64,000 nt of DNA from DASZHJ01 sp963735465 (GTDB lineage Bacteria; Pseudomonadota; Alphaproteobacteria; ATCC43930; CGMCC-115725), in the NCBI GenBank assembly GCA_963735465.1, contig CAVTLA010000001.1, positions 2,170,001-2,234,000 of the forward strand. The letters are read 5' to 3'. A model generated the notes under the pieces. The model made no database searches. It saw only the letters and a list, made by a program, of their open reading frames with translations, and had not been told where the DNA came from. Below, one piece after another: positions 1-10,726 of the stretch. How positions within the stretch are numbered: position 1 is the stretch's first letter; each line of letters begins with the position of its first letter. A program made the position numbers and the translations under genes.

Positions 1-1
1 G

Positions 2-73
2 AACCAGGCCTCGCTCACGACGCGGCAGTTCCTCGACACCCTCGACGAGGGTCTGAAGCAAGCGATGGCATGA
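2..73 (+). CDS. C-terminal 23 residues of an unidentified protein (cut by window edge)
   Basis: An open frame enters from the left edge and stops at TGA 71-73. It encodes 23 residues ending in LDEGLKQAMA. The next gene starts one base after this stop, so the two are probably one operon. The fragment is too short to assign a family. Confidence comes from the tight junction and the GC-rich third positions. Confidence 0.5.
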   Translation, partial: NQASLTTRQFLDTLDEGLKQAMA

Positions 74-74
74 C

Positions 75-854
75 GTGAGCGGCGAGCGCAGCGCCACGGG
101 TTCGCGCGCGCTCGCCGATATCAGCCGCTCCTACCTCACCTCGCCCCTCAACCACGCCTTCCTCGCCCACGCCTTCAAGGCGGCGTTCAAGCAGCACCAC
201 AAGGAGGATCTGCCGGTCCTCCGCCGGATCATTCCGCGGGACGGCGTGGTGCTCGACGTCGGCGCCCATGCCGGCCAGTACACCAAGCTCTTCGCCGGCA
301 TCGCCAGCGACGGCTTCGTCTTCGCGGTCGAGCCCGGCAGCTACGCCCGCACCATCCTCCGCGTCGCTCTCGCCTTCAACCGGATCCGCAACGTCGCGGT
401 CCTGCCGATGGCGCTCGGCGAGCGCGCCGGCACGATGACCCTCACCATGCCGCTGAAGCGCAGCGGCAGCTTCGGCTTCGGCCTCTCGCATCTCGGCGAC
501 CACGACCGCGCCGGCGAAGTGAAGACGGAGGTCGTGGCGGTCGCGACCCTCGACGAAGTTGCCGCCGCTCTCGATCTCCCCCGCCTCGACTTCATCAAGG
601 CCGACATCGAGGGCTGGGAGTGCCATCTCCTGCGCGGCGCGCGCCGCACCCTCGAGCGCCTCAAGCCCGCGCTCTTCCTGGAAATGAACGCCGCGCAGCT
701 GCAGCGCGCCGGCGATACGCTGGAGAGCGCCTGGGCGCTCCTCACCGGCCTCGGATATCGCCCGAATGCCGCGTCGGCGAGCGGCGTGTTCACGGCGATC
801 GTTGCGGCGTCAGAGGGCAATGTGTGGTGGCTGCCGCCGGGCAGAGAGTTCTGA
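75..854 (+). CDS. FkbM family SAM-dependent methyltransferase
   Basis: A 259-residue protein. The SAM-binding motif I is seen as VVLDVGAHAGQYTKLF near residues 55-70, followed by an acidic strand (AVEPG). The FkbM-type motif LDFIKADIEGWE, with the conserved D-E pair, lies near residue 175. Members of this family O-methylate sugars or other small molecules, often in polysaccharide or glycan loci; the substrate here is unknown. The start is GTG at 75, one base after the upstream stop, with only a weak Shine-Dalgarno, so translation is probably coupled to the upstream gene. The gene converges on alaS, and a palindromic repeat lies between them. Confidence 0.85.
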   Translation: MSGERSATGSRALADISRSYLTSPLNHAFLAHAFKAAFKQHHKEDLPVLRRIIPRDGVVLDVGAHAGQYTKLFAGIASDGFVFAVEPGSYARTILRVALAFNRIRNVAVLPMALGERAGTMTLTMPLKRSGSFGFGLSHLGDHDRAGEVKTEVVAVATLDEVAAALDLPRLDFIKADIEGWECHLLRGARRTLERLKPALFLEMNAAQLQRAGDTLESAWALLTGLGYRPNAASASGVFTAIVAASEGNVWWLPPGREF

Positions 855-876
855 ACCGCTGACTGCATGACGATCC

Positions 877-1013
877 TGCGTCCTTCGAACTCACGACCCT
901 ACGGGTCGTGGCTCAGGATGAGGTGGATAGGTGCCTGGCGCTACGGAAGACGGCACAAAGAAAATCGCCTCATCCTGAGCCGTGATGCGAGGCATCACGA
1001 GTCGAAGGACGCA
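877..1013. repeat. Long palindromic intergenic repeat, copy 1 of 5
   Basis: Outer arms TGCGTCCTTCGA and TCGAAGGACGCA, with inner arms GCTCAGGATGAGG and CCTCATCCTGAGC, enclose a centre containing CAAAGAAAAT. The left arm contains its own small hairpin, ACGACCC-TA-CGGGTCGT. The copy lies between the convergent 3' ends of the FkbM gene and alaS and could act as a two-way terminator. The other copies are at 3854, 26268, 28878 and 42193. Confidence 0.9.
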
Positions 1014-1029
1014 CGATCTTTCTCCAGCG

Positions 1030-3714
<2,685 letters not shown>

Positions 3715-3853
3715 GACCTGAATCTGGGCCTTCGGCGGGCACAAACCAAGAGGTGCCGCCAACCCCGCGGCGCCGGCGGACGGCCGGTTGTAGCCGGGGG
3801 TGGCGGGGCTGTCCAGCCGGGGGCTGGGATCCAAGGAAGCCGGAAAGGCATTG

Positions 3854-3992
3854 TGCGTCCTTCGACGCGCGCGCCGCGGGCGCGTGCTCAGGATGAGGCG
3901 GTTTTCTTCGTGCCATCGGAGATTTTCTACGTGCCATCAAAGATCTTCCTCATCCTGAGCCGGCGAGCGGAGCGAGCGCGTCGAAGGACGCA
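3854..3992. repeat. Long palindromic intergenic repeat, copy 2 of 5
   Basis: It has the same outer and inner arms as copy 1, but the arm hairpins are different GC-rich sequences (left GCGCGCGCC/GGGCGCG, right GCGAGCGGAGCGAGCGC). It occupies most of the 341-base divergent gap between alaS and the thiO riboswitch. The rest of that gap (3715-3853 and 3993-4055) shows no gene. Promoters for both directions must be there, but none stands out by eye. Confidence 0.9.
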
Positions 3993-4055
3993 GGGTGCGT
4001 CCGCAACGCAAGGTCCCTTGCATCCCGGAGCCGACCGCGCTCTCATACTCGCCGT

Positions 4056-4132
4056 GGCTTGGGGTGCCGTCCCTTGGGGCGGCTGAGATCAGACCCATTG
4101 AACCTGCCTGGGTAATGCCAGCGAAGGGAGCC
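4056..4132 (+). promoter_or_regulatory. TPP riboswitch (THI element)
   Basis: The conserved THI-box blocks are present in order: GGGGTGCC (4061), GGCTGAGA (4081), ACCC, GAACCTG, and TGGGTAATGCCAGCGAAGGGAG ending at 4130 (quoted here in two overlapping parts: TGGGTAATGCCAGCG, then AAGGGAG). GGCT at 4056-4059 pairs with AGCC at 4129-4132 to close P1. The thiO ATG follows at 4134, so the conserved AAGGGAG appears to be the Shine-Dalgarno itself. Ligand-bound folding would then hide the ribosome site directly. The element is known to bind thiamine pyrophosphate and repress thiamine synthesis; the direct-occlusion mode is inference. Confidence 0.95.
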
Positions 4133-4133
4133 G

Positions 4134-5301
4134 ATGCCGAGCGAAGCCGTTACCGCAACTGGAAGCCGTCCCCGGGTCGCCATCATCGGCGGCGGCGTCA
4201 TGGGCCTCGGCATCGGCTGGCGCCTGGCATCGGCGGGCTGCGCCGTCGATGTCTTCGAGCGCGACACTGCCGGCCGCGGCGCGAGCTGGGCCGCCGCCGG
4301 CATGCTGGCGGCGGGGGTCGAGGCCGAGCCCGGCGAGATCCCCCTCCTCGCCCTCAACCGCACCAGCCTCCGGCGCTGGCCGGACTTCGCCATCGAGCTC
4401 CACGCCGCCGTCCGGCATCGACGTGGAGCTGCGCACGGAAGGGACGCTCGCCCTGGCGTTCTCCGCCGACGATCTGCGCCAGCTCCGCTTCACCTACGAG
4501 TTCCAGCGCAGCCTCGGCATTCGCCTCGAGTGGCTGACGCTGGCCGAGGCGCGCCGGCGGGAGCCCTACCTGGCGCCGGGCCTCAGCGCCGCGGTGCTCA
4601 GCGCCGGCGACTACCAGGTGAACAACCGCCGGCTGGCGGAGGCGCTCGCGGTCGCCTTCAGCAACGCCGGCGGCCGGCTGCACGAGAACGCGCCGGTCGC
4701 GGCCCTGGAAATGGAGGGCGGCCGCGCCAGCGGCGTGCGCCTCGCCGACCGCAGCCACGGCGCCGATGTGGTGGTGCTGGCGGCGGGCGCCTGGTCCCGG
4801 GAGATCGCGGGCATCCCGCCGGAGGCGATGCCGCCGGTGCGGCCGGTCAAGGGCCAGATGCTGGCGCTGCGGATGGACCCGGCCGCCCCCCTCCTCCGCC
4901 ACGTGATCTGGGCGCCCGGCGTCTACCTGGTGCCGCGCCGGGACGGGCGCCTGATCCTCGGCGGCACGGTCGAGGAGCGCGGCTTCGACGGCACGCTCAC
5001 CGCCGGCGCCACCCTCACCCTGCTGGAGGCGGCGTGGCGCGCGCTGCCTGCTATCGACGAGCTCGCCATCGACGAGATGTGGGCAGGCTTCCGGCCGGGC
5101 TCGCCGGACGACGCGCCGATCCTGGGGCCCTGCGCTGTCGATGGGCTGGTGCTGGCGACCGGGCATCACCGCAACGGCATCCTGCTGACGCCGGTGACGG
5201 CGGACGAGATCAGCCGCTGCATCCTCATCGGCGAGGTCAGCGAGACGATCCGGCCGTTCTCGATCGGGCGCTTCAGCGAGCATCTCAGGGAATTCCGATG
5301 A
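4134..5301 (+). CDS. thiO: Glycine oxidase ThiO, interrupted by a one-base insertion
   Basis: An FAD-dependent glycine oxidase that supplies dehydroglycine for the thiazole of thiamine. The N-terminal FAD motif IIGGGVMGLGIGWRLA is at residues 15-30; the C-terminal part has GFRPGSPDDAPILGP and ATGHHRNGILLTP. The frame changes near 4410: CACGCCGCCG-TCCGGC should read without the G to give ELHAASGIDVELRTEG. After removing that base the length is 389 codons, normal for the family. The stop TGA overlaps the thiS ATG by four bases. The break may be a sequencing error, since thiS and thiG behind it are intact; otherwise it is a recent pseudogene. Confidence 0.9.
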
Positions 5302-5504
5302 TCACCGTGCGCCTCAATGGAAATGCGCAGGACGTGGCCGCGGCGACGGTCGCCGATCTCGTGGCGGAGCTCAAAATTTCCGGCGCGCCCCGCGGCGTGG
5401 CAGTGGCGGTCAACGGCGCGGTGGTGCCGCGGGCGAGCTGGACCCGGCGCCCCCTCGCCGCCGGGGACGACATCGAGGTCGTGCGCGCGACCCAGGGAGG
5501 CTGA
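5298..5504 (+). CDS. thiS: Sulfur carrier protein ThiS
   Basis: A 68-residue ubiquitin-fold protein beginning MITVRLNGN and ending in the essential Gly-Gly (RATQGG), which is adenylated and thiocarboxylated to donate sulfur to the thiazole synthase. The start overlaps the thiO stop as ATGA, indicating translational coupling. thiG starts three bases after its stop. The length and ending are typical of the family. Confidence 0.95.
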   Translation: MITVRLNGNAQDVAAATVADLVAELKISGAPRGVAVAVNGAVVPRASWTRRPLAAGDDIEVVRATQGG

Positions 5505-5507
5505 GGC

Positions 5508-6302
5508 ATGAGCGACGTGAAACCGTCCGGTGACGGCGACGAATTCGTGATCGCCGGGCATACCCTCGCCTCTCGGCTGCTGATGGGGAGCGCGGGGTAT
5601 CCCAATCAGCGGGCGCTCCTGGACGCGATCGCGGCGGGGCAGCCGGGGATGGTCACGGTCTCGATCCGGCGCACGAGCCGGGAGAGCTATGCGGGGAGCC
5701 TGCTGGAGGTGCTGGGGCCCGACGTCGCGATCCTGCCGAACACCGCCGGCTGCGCCACGGTCAGGGACGCGGTGCTGACGGCGGAGCTGGCGCGGGACGC
5801 GCTGGAGACCGACTGGATCAAGCTGGAGCTGATCGGCGATTTCGACACGCTCTATCCGGACGGGCCGCAGCTCCTGGAAGCGACGGCGGAGCTGGTGGCG
5901 AAGGGTTTCACCGTGCTGCCCTACTGCACCGACGATCCCCTGCTCTGCCGGCGCCTCGCCGACAGCGGCGCCGCCGCGGTGATGCCGCTGGGCTCGCCGA
6001 TCGGCTCGGGCCAGGGCATCCTCAACCCCTACAACATCGAGATGATCTGCGCGCGCAGCCCGGTGCCGGTCATCCTCGACGCCGGCATCGGCACCGCGTC
6101 GGACGCGGCGCTGGCCCTGGAACTCGGCTGCAGCGCCGTCCTCGCCAACACCGCCATCGCCAAGGCCCGGGACCCGGCGCGGATGGCGCGGGCGATGCGC
6201 TCGGCGGTCACCGCTGGCCGCGACGCCTTCCTCGCCGGCCGCATCCCCAAGCGCCGCCACGGGGAAGCCTCGAGCCCCAGGCTCGGCCTGGTGGGTTCGT
6301 AG
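5508..6302 (+). CDS. thiG: Thiazole synthase ThiG
   Basis: A 264-residue TIM-barrel enzyme that condenses deoxyxylulose phosphate, dehydroglycine and ThiS-thiocarboxylate into thiazole phosphate. Family motifs are MVTVSIRRTS, WIKLELIGD (containing the Schiff-base lysine), PLGSPIGSGQGILNPYNIE and DAGIGTASDAALALELG. It is the last gene of the riboswitch-controlled thiO-thiS-thiG unit. No thiE or thiC follows within the window. Confidence 0.97.
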   Translation: MSDVKPSGDGDEFVIAGHTLASRLLMGSAGYPNQRALLDAIAAGQPGMVTVSIRRTSRESYAGSLLEVLGPDVAILPNTAGCATVRDAVLTAELARDALETDWIKLELIGDFDTLYPDGPQLLEATAELVAKGFTVLPYCTDDPLLCRRLADSGAAAVMPLGSPIGSGQGILNPYNIEMICARSPVPVILDAGIGTASDAALALELGCSAVLANTAIAKARDPARMARAMRSAVTAGRDAFLAGRIPKRRHGEASSPRLGLVGS

Positions 6303-6336
6303 GAGTGGCAGCGCCAGCATCCCCTTACCCTCCCGG

Positions 6337-6536
6337 AAATTGGGTTCGTTTCGCAGAAAGCATCGTCGTCTCCGACCGGGCGCGCCGCAGGCAAACTTTG
6401 GCCTCACCACAAAGACACGAAGGGCACGGAGGAATTTTAAATCGTCACCGCACGCCCTTCTTCGTGTCCTCCGTGCCTTCGTGGTGAATTTTCTTTTTCC
6501 TTTTTTTACCGCACTCCGAAAATTGGGTTCGTTTCG
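6337..6536. repeat. Inverted repeat flanked by direct repeats (second repeat family)
   Basis: In the 328-base gap between thiG and recA, arms at 6402-6436 (CACCACAAAGACACGAAGG) and 6457-6487 (TTCGTGTCCTCCGTGCC then TTCGTGGTG) form an imperfect inverted repeat. The block is bracketed by two direct copies of AAATTGGGTTCGTTTCG (about 6337-6353 and 6520-6536). The AT content is higher than the neighbouring genes. Only this copy occurs in the window; I see no gene in the gap. Confidence 0.75.
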
Positions 6537-6573
6537 TAATTTTCATATTCGCGCTCACGCGACGCCCCAAAAG

Positions 6574-6605
6574 AAAGCGGCGCCGGGTTGCCCCGGCGCC
6601 GCTTT
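6574..6605 (-). terminator. Rho-independent terminator of recA
   Basis: A perfect 14-bp stem, AAAGCGGCGCCGGG with CCCGGCGCCGCTTT, and a 4-base loop. Read on the minus strand it lies 25 bases beyond the recA stop and is followed by TTTCTTTT. It is the strongest intrinsic terminator seen in the window. Confidence 0.85.
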
Positions 6606-6630
6606 CCCTCCTGCAACCTCCCGAGAGAGG

Positions 6631-7719
<1,089 letters not shown>

Positions 7720-7846
7720 ATCCGTCTCTCCTCTTATTTCACATCGGTCCCGAGCGACGCAACGCACCCTTCGACAACCCAGGGCGGCGCCGCCTCGGCG
7801 CCCGGTCCGGCGCGCCCGGACCCCTGTCCTCGCCGACCCGGAGGAG

Positions 7847-7874
7847 ATCGTACCTGCTTTGTTCCAGTGCGCAA
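7847..7874 (-). promoter_or_regulatory. Possible recA promoter
   Basis: On the minus strand TTGCGC and TACGAT are separated by 16 bases, about 130 bases upstream of the recA start. Two GTTC half-sites (7861-7864 and 7875-7878) overlap the -35 region, but their spacing is 10 rather than the 7 expected of an alphaproteobacterial SOS box. This is inference from motif position only. Confidence 0.35.
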
Positions 7875-7900
7875 GTTCTTTCTTTGTGCCTATTATGCCC

Positions 7901-7929
7901 TTGACTGAACAGCACGCATGGGGTACGAT
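7901..7929 (+). promoter_or_regulatory. Sigma-70-type promoter of the transposase gene
   Basis: TTGACT at 7901-7906, exactly 17 bases, then TACGAT at 7924-7929. The transposase ATG follows at 7953 behind AAGGAGAG at 7941. This is one of the best housekeeping-type promoters in the window and belongs to the insertion element. Confidence 0.7.
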
Positions 7930-7952
7930 TTCAGCATCTTAAGGAGAGGCCC

Positions 7953-8880
7953 ATGTTTGTTCCTACCGAGCTTTCCAATCCTGCCTACACGAGTGAAGAA
8001 GCGGCTCGTCTCTATATCGAGGCGATTTGCTGGCCGGACGGCGCCTTCTGCCCCTTCTGCGGCACGAAGGACGACGTGAAGGTATTGGGCGGCAAGAGCA
8101 TGGGGCCTGGCTGGTATCACTGCGGCGAGTGCCGCAAGAAGTTCACCGTGCGAGTCGGCACCGTGTTCGAGCGCTCCCATATCCTGCTGCACAAGTGGCT
8201 GTTGGGCTTCCGCCTCTACTGCGGCTCAAAGAAGGGCTTCTCCGCCCACCAGCTGCACCGCACGCTCAACATCACCTACCGCTCGGCATGGTTCATGGCG
8301 CATCGCATCCGCGAGGCCATGCGCGACGGCGATCCCGAGCCGCTAGGCGGCAAGGACAAGGTTGTGGAGGTAGACGAGACCTTCATCGGCAAGCCGGACA
8401 TGGTGTTTGTGAACGGTCGCGGCTGGCAGGAAATGCGCGGCACTTCGACCAAGCGCAAGGTGATCTCCTGGTCGAGCGTGGTGGCCGCTCCCGCTCTATC
8501 AAGGTCGATGACCTGAGCGCCGCGACGATCCGCAAGACGCTCTTTGAAAACGTCGTGCTGGATAGCCGCTTGCACACCGACGAGGCCCACCACTACCGCA
8601 AGCCCGGCCAGGAGTTTGCCACCCACGAGCGCGTCAATCACTCAGAGGAAGAATACGCGCGTGGCGACGTGACGACGAACACGGTCGAAGGCTTCTTTTC
8701 GATCTTCAAGCGCGGGATGCGCGGCGTGTACCAGCACTGCAGCGAGCAGCATTTGCAGCGCTACCTTGATGAATTCGATTTCCGCTACTCAAACCGCTCC
8801 GCACTCGGCGTCGAGGATGCAGAGCGCACCGCCCGCGCGATCAAGGGCGCCGAAGGCAAGCGCCTCACCTTTCTTTGTTC
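7953..8880 (+). pseudogene. IS1595-type transposase, frameshifted and with an altered 3' end
   Basis: The N-terminal part has a zinc ribbon (CPFCG...CGECRKKF) and the helix-turn-helix region (KKGFSAHQLHRTLNITYRSAWFMAHRIREAM). The DDE-type catalytic core follows with VEVDETFIGK, then LHTDEAHHY and TTNTVEGFFSIFKRGMRGVYQHC. The frame changes near 8466, where ATCTCCTGG lacks one C compared with the expected ISLVERGG. The recognisable protein ends at AEGKRLTF near 8880. Relatives usually stop a few residues later, but here the frame runs on to 9184 through unrelated sequence. The native stop is therefore lost, and I could not find terminal inverted repeats. Confidence 0.85.
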
Positions 8881-9054
8881 GCCGCGGGATTACTTATATG
8901 CCCTTGCAGAAAAACGATGTTTCGAGACACCGAGGCGTTCATCCGCGGCGAAGCAGCAGGGCTGTCCAAAGCCGGGAAACGCGACGCGGCTGATTGCCGG
9001 CGCCGCCCAATCGAGCGGTGATCACAGGCGGGATCCGCGACCTCACCGCGCCCG

Positions 9055-9090
9055 AAGTGACTCGGATGGAAATCCCGGCCCTGCCCTTCG
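9055..9090 (+). repeat. Duplicated 5' end of the DHCW cupin gene (remnant)
   Basis: Bases 9066-9089 are identical to 10382-10405, the first eight codons (MEIPALPF) of the cupin gene, and AGTGAC just upstream is also shared. After this the sequences diverge. The copy is not followed by a cupin frame, so it looks like a scar or gene fragment beside the decayed insertion element. The surrounding stretch 8881-9146 has no supported gene, apart from a possible 34-codon frame at 8917-9021. Confidence 0.65.
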
Positions 9091-9146
9091 CCGCAACGGG
9101 CTGTATCCGCCGCCGGATCTCGTGCCCTATCGGCCCCGTACCAGCT

Positions 9147-9317
9147 TCAACCGAATTTTGGCCTTGCCCCGATCGGCTCAATGACCTCGGTCACGACGTA
9201 GCCGAGAGCCTCCAGCCGCGCCTTCTCCACCGCCACTTCCGCAGGGGAGTGGAGGATCGCAAGCCCCACCGCCCCGGTGCGGGGGATGCGGTATTTGACC
9301 TGATAGCTGTACTGCAT
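9147..9317 (-). CDS. Small protein of 56 residues, unknown function
   Basis: A minus-strand frame encodes MQYSYQVKYRIPRTGAVG, continuing through AEVAVEKARLEALGYVVTEV to a stop at 9147. The composition looks like a folded small alpha/beta protein (a beta hairpin, then a helix and a strand), and it has GC-rich third positions. An AGGG lies about eight bases upstream. The overlapping plus-strand frame reads as an unstructured arginine/proline-rich sequence, which favours this strand. No family recognised. The gap 9318-9490 shows nothing else. Confidence 0.45.
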   Translation of the reverse strand: MQYSYQVKYRIPRTGAVGLAILHSPAEVAVEKARLEALGYVVTEVIEPIGARPKFG

Positions 9318-9490
9318 ACGGTCGCCCTGGGCGTCTCATACTGACTCACCGGGATCATGACGGCGGCGACGGTGTTTGCTAGGTTCGGAATCTACTCAGA
9401 CACCCGGAATCCGCCGCAGGCCCGATCGAGGGCTCGATCGACGTTCTTCGGCGCCGGTTTCCCCAGCATCCCCCTGCCTCGAACTCGGCA

Positions 9491-9901
9491 TCAATCGATC
9501 CGCCCCAGCACCTGCTCCAGGTTTGCGAGGAACTTCTGCCACCCGTGCTTGGCGCCCTGGTAGGCCTGTTGCTGATCCGGCCGGAAGCCAGCCTGCTCCA
9601 TGCGCAGGCGGGTACCGGTGCTGGTGGGGGTGAGAGTCCAGGTGACGACGCTCTCGAGGCCATAGGCCGCCCATGTGTAGGACAGCGTTCTGTTCGGCTC
9701 GACCGCCAGGACCCGACAGTCGACGGCGCCCCAGTCCGCACGAAAATTGAAGCGGTGGTCCACGACAGGCGTGAAGTCGCTCTTCATGAGCCACTCCTCG
9801 ATCAGGTGCGGCTGCGTCAGCGCGCGCCAGATCTTTTCCGGCGGAAAGGGGATCTCGCGCTCGACGACGACGGAGAGGGTTTCGGTTACGGGTCTGCTCA
9901 T
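9491..9901 (-). CDS. SRPBCC (AHSA1-type) domain protein
   Basis: A 136-residue START-like helix-grip protein. The opening strand VVVEREIPFPPEKIWRALTQPHLIEEWL is characteristic, as is the closing amphipathic helix GAKHGWQKFLANLEQVLG. The start at 9901 overlaps the ArsR regulator stop by four bases (ATGA), so the two form a coupled operon. Such ArsR-SRPBCC pairs are widespread in Proteobacteria. The protein may bind a hydrophobic ligand; its substrate is unknown. Confidence 0.88.
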   Translation of the reverse strand: MSRPVTETLSVVVEREIPFPPEKIWRALTQPHLIEEWLMKSDFTPVVDHRFNFRADWGAVDCRVLAVEPNRTLSYTWAAYGLESVVTWTLTPTSTGTRLRMEQAGFRPDQQQAYQGAKHGWQKFLANLEQVLGRID

Positions 9902-10221
9902 TGATCCATCCTTTTCAGCAGATCTTCCAGGTGGTCGAACCGGCTCTGCCAGAACCCGGTCATCTGGCTCGTCCAGTCGATCAGCGGCGCCAAAGCGCCG
10001 AGCTGCGCGCTGTAGTGCGTCTGGCGGCCTTCGTGGCGGTCGCGCACCAGCCCGGCCTGCTTCAGGATTCCCAGATGCTTCGAGACGGCCGGTTGCGAGA
10101 CCCCGGCCCGGGCCGTCAGAGCCCCGACCGTCTGCTCTCCCTTGCGGCACAATCGCTCGAAGATAGCGCGACGAGTTGGGTCGGCGAGCGTCCTGAAGAG
10201 CACATCGTGAGCATTCGGCAT
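9898..10221 (-). CDS. ArsR-family winged-helix regulator
   Basis: A 107-residue repressor-type protein. The winged helix-turn-helix is clear: LADPTRRAIFERLCRKGEQTVGALTARAGVSQPAVSKHLGILKQAGLV. No clustered cysteines are seen, so a metal sensor of the classic kind is unlikely; it belongs to the autorepressor-like group found beside SRPBCC genes. It is the first gene of the two-gene unit. The gap to the divergent cupin gene (10222-10381) should hold its promoter and operator. An AT-rich stretch with TAACCTACTGGATATG and CGACATATAACC sits right upstream of the start. Confidence 0.9.
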   Translation of the reverse strand: MPNAHDVLFRTLADPTRRAIFERLCRKGEQTVGALTARAGVSQPAVSKHLGILKQAGLVRDRHEGRQTHYSAQLGALAPLIDWTSQMTGFWQSRFDHLEDLLKRMDQ

Positions 10222-10381
10222 TTTCGATCCATAACCTACTGGATATGAATCGACATATAACCGCCGAGATATGCGTTCGTCAAGCGGGGACGTGGAGCGG
10301 CAGAATGGTCCTCGTCACGGGCCCGACATCCGGCATAGTGAAAACTCCCGTGAACGATCATTGCTCCAGGAGTGACCCCGC

Positions 10382-10714
10382 ATGGAAATCCCGGCCCTGC
10401 CCTTCACCGTGACGCACTGGTCCTCCGTGCCGCCCACCCTGCATCCCGGCGAGACCGGACAGGCGATCTGGCGCAGCTTCGCGATCGGCGACCTCAGGGT
10501 GCGGCTGGTGGAATACACGGCGGGATATCTGGCGGATCACTGGTGCGATCGCGGGCACGTGCTCTACGTGCTGGAGGGCGAGCTCGATACGGAGCTGCGC
10601 GACGGCCGGAAGTTCAAGCTCACGCCCGGCACCAGCTATCAGGTCTCCAACCACGGCGACGCCGCGCACCGCTCCTCGACCCGGACCGGCGCCAAGCTCT
10701 TCATCGTTGATTAG
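10382..10714 (+). CDS. DHCW-motif cupin fold protein
   Basis: A 110-residue single-domain cupin. The signature ADHWCDRGHVLYVLEGEL near residues 55-72 marks the DHCW group, followed by the second cupin strand LTPGTSYQVSNHGDAAHRSST. The biochemical role of the group is unknown. It has AGGAG about eight bases before the ATG. The following gene starts 12 bases after its stop, so it is probably cotranscribed with the glutathione S-transferase. Its first eight codons are duplicated at 9066. Confidence 0.88.
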   Translation: MEIPALPFTVTHWSSVPPTLHPGETGQAIWRSFAIGDLRVRLVEYTAGYLADHWCDRGHVLYVLEGELDTELRDGRKFKLTPGTSYQVSNHGDAAHRSSTRTGAKLFIVD

Positions 10715-10726
10715 GGAGGTGCGGCG

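Noticed and set aside
7861..7878. A standard LexA box upstream of recA
   Set aside because: The GTTC half-sites are separated by 10, not 7, bases. Kept only as a finding with a test.
8917..9021. A 34-codon frame (MFRDTEAFIRGEAAGLSK...) after the transposase
   Set aside because: It has no ribosome site and no recognisable relatives, and lies in the scar region where several frames are open by chance.
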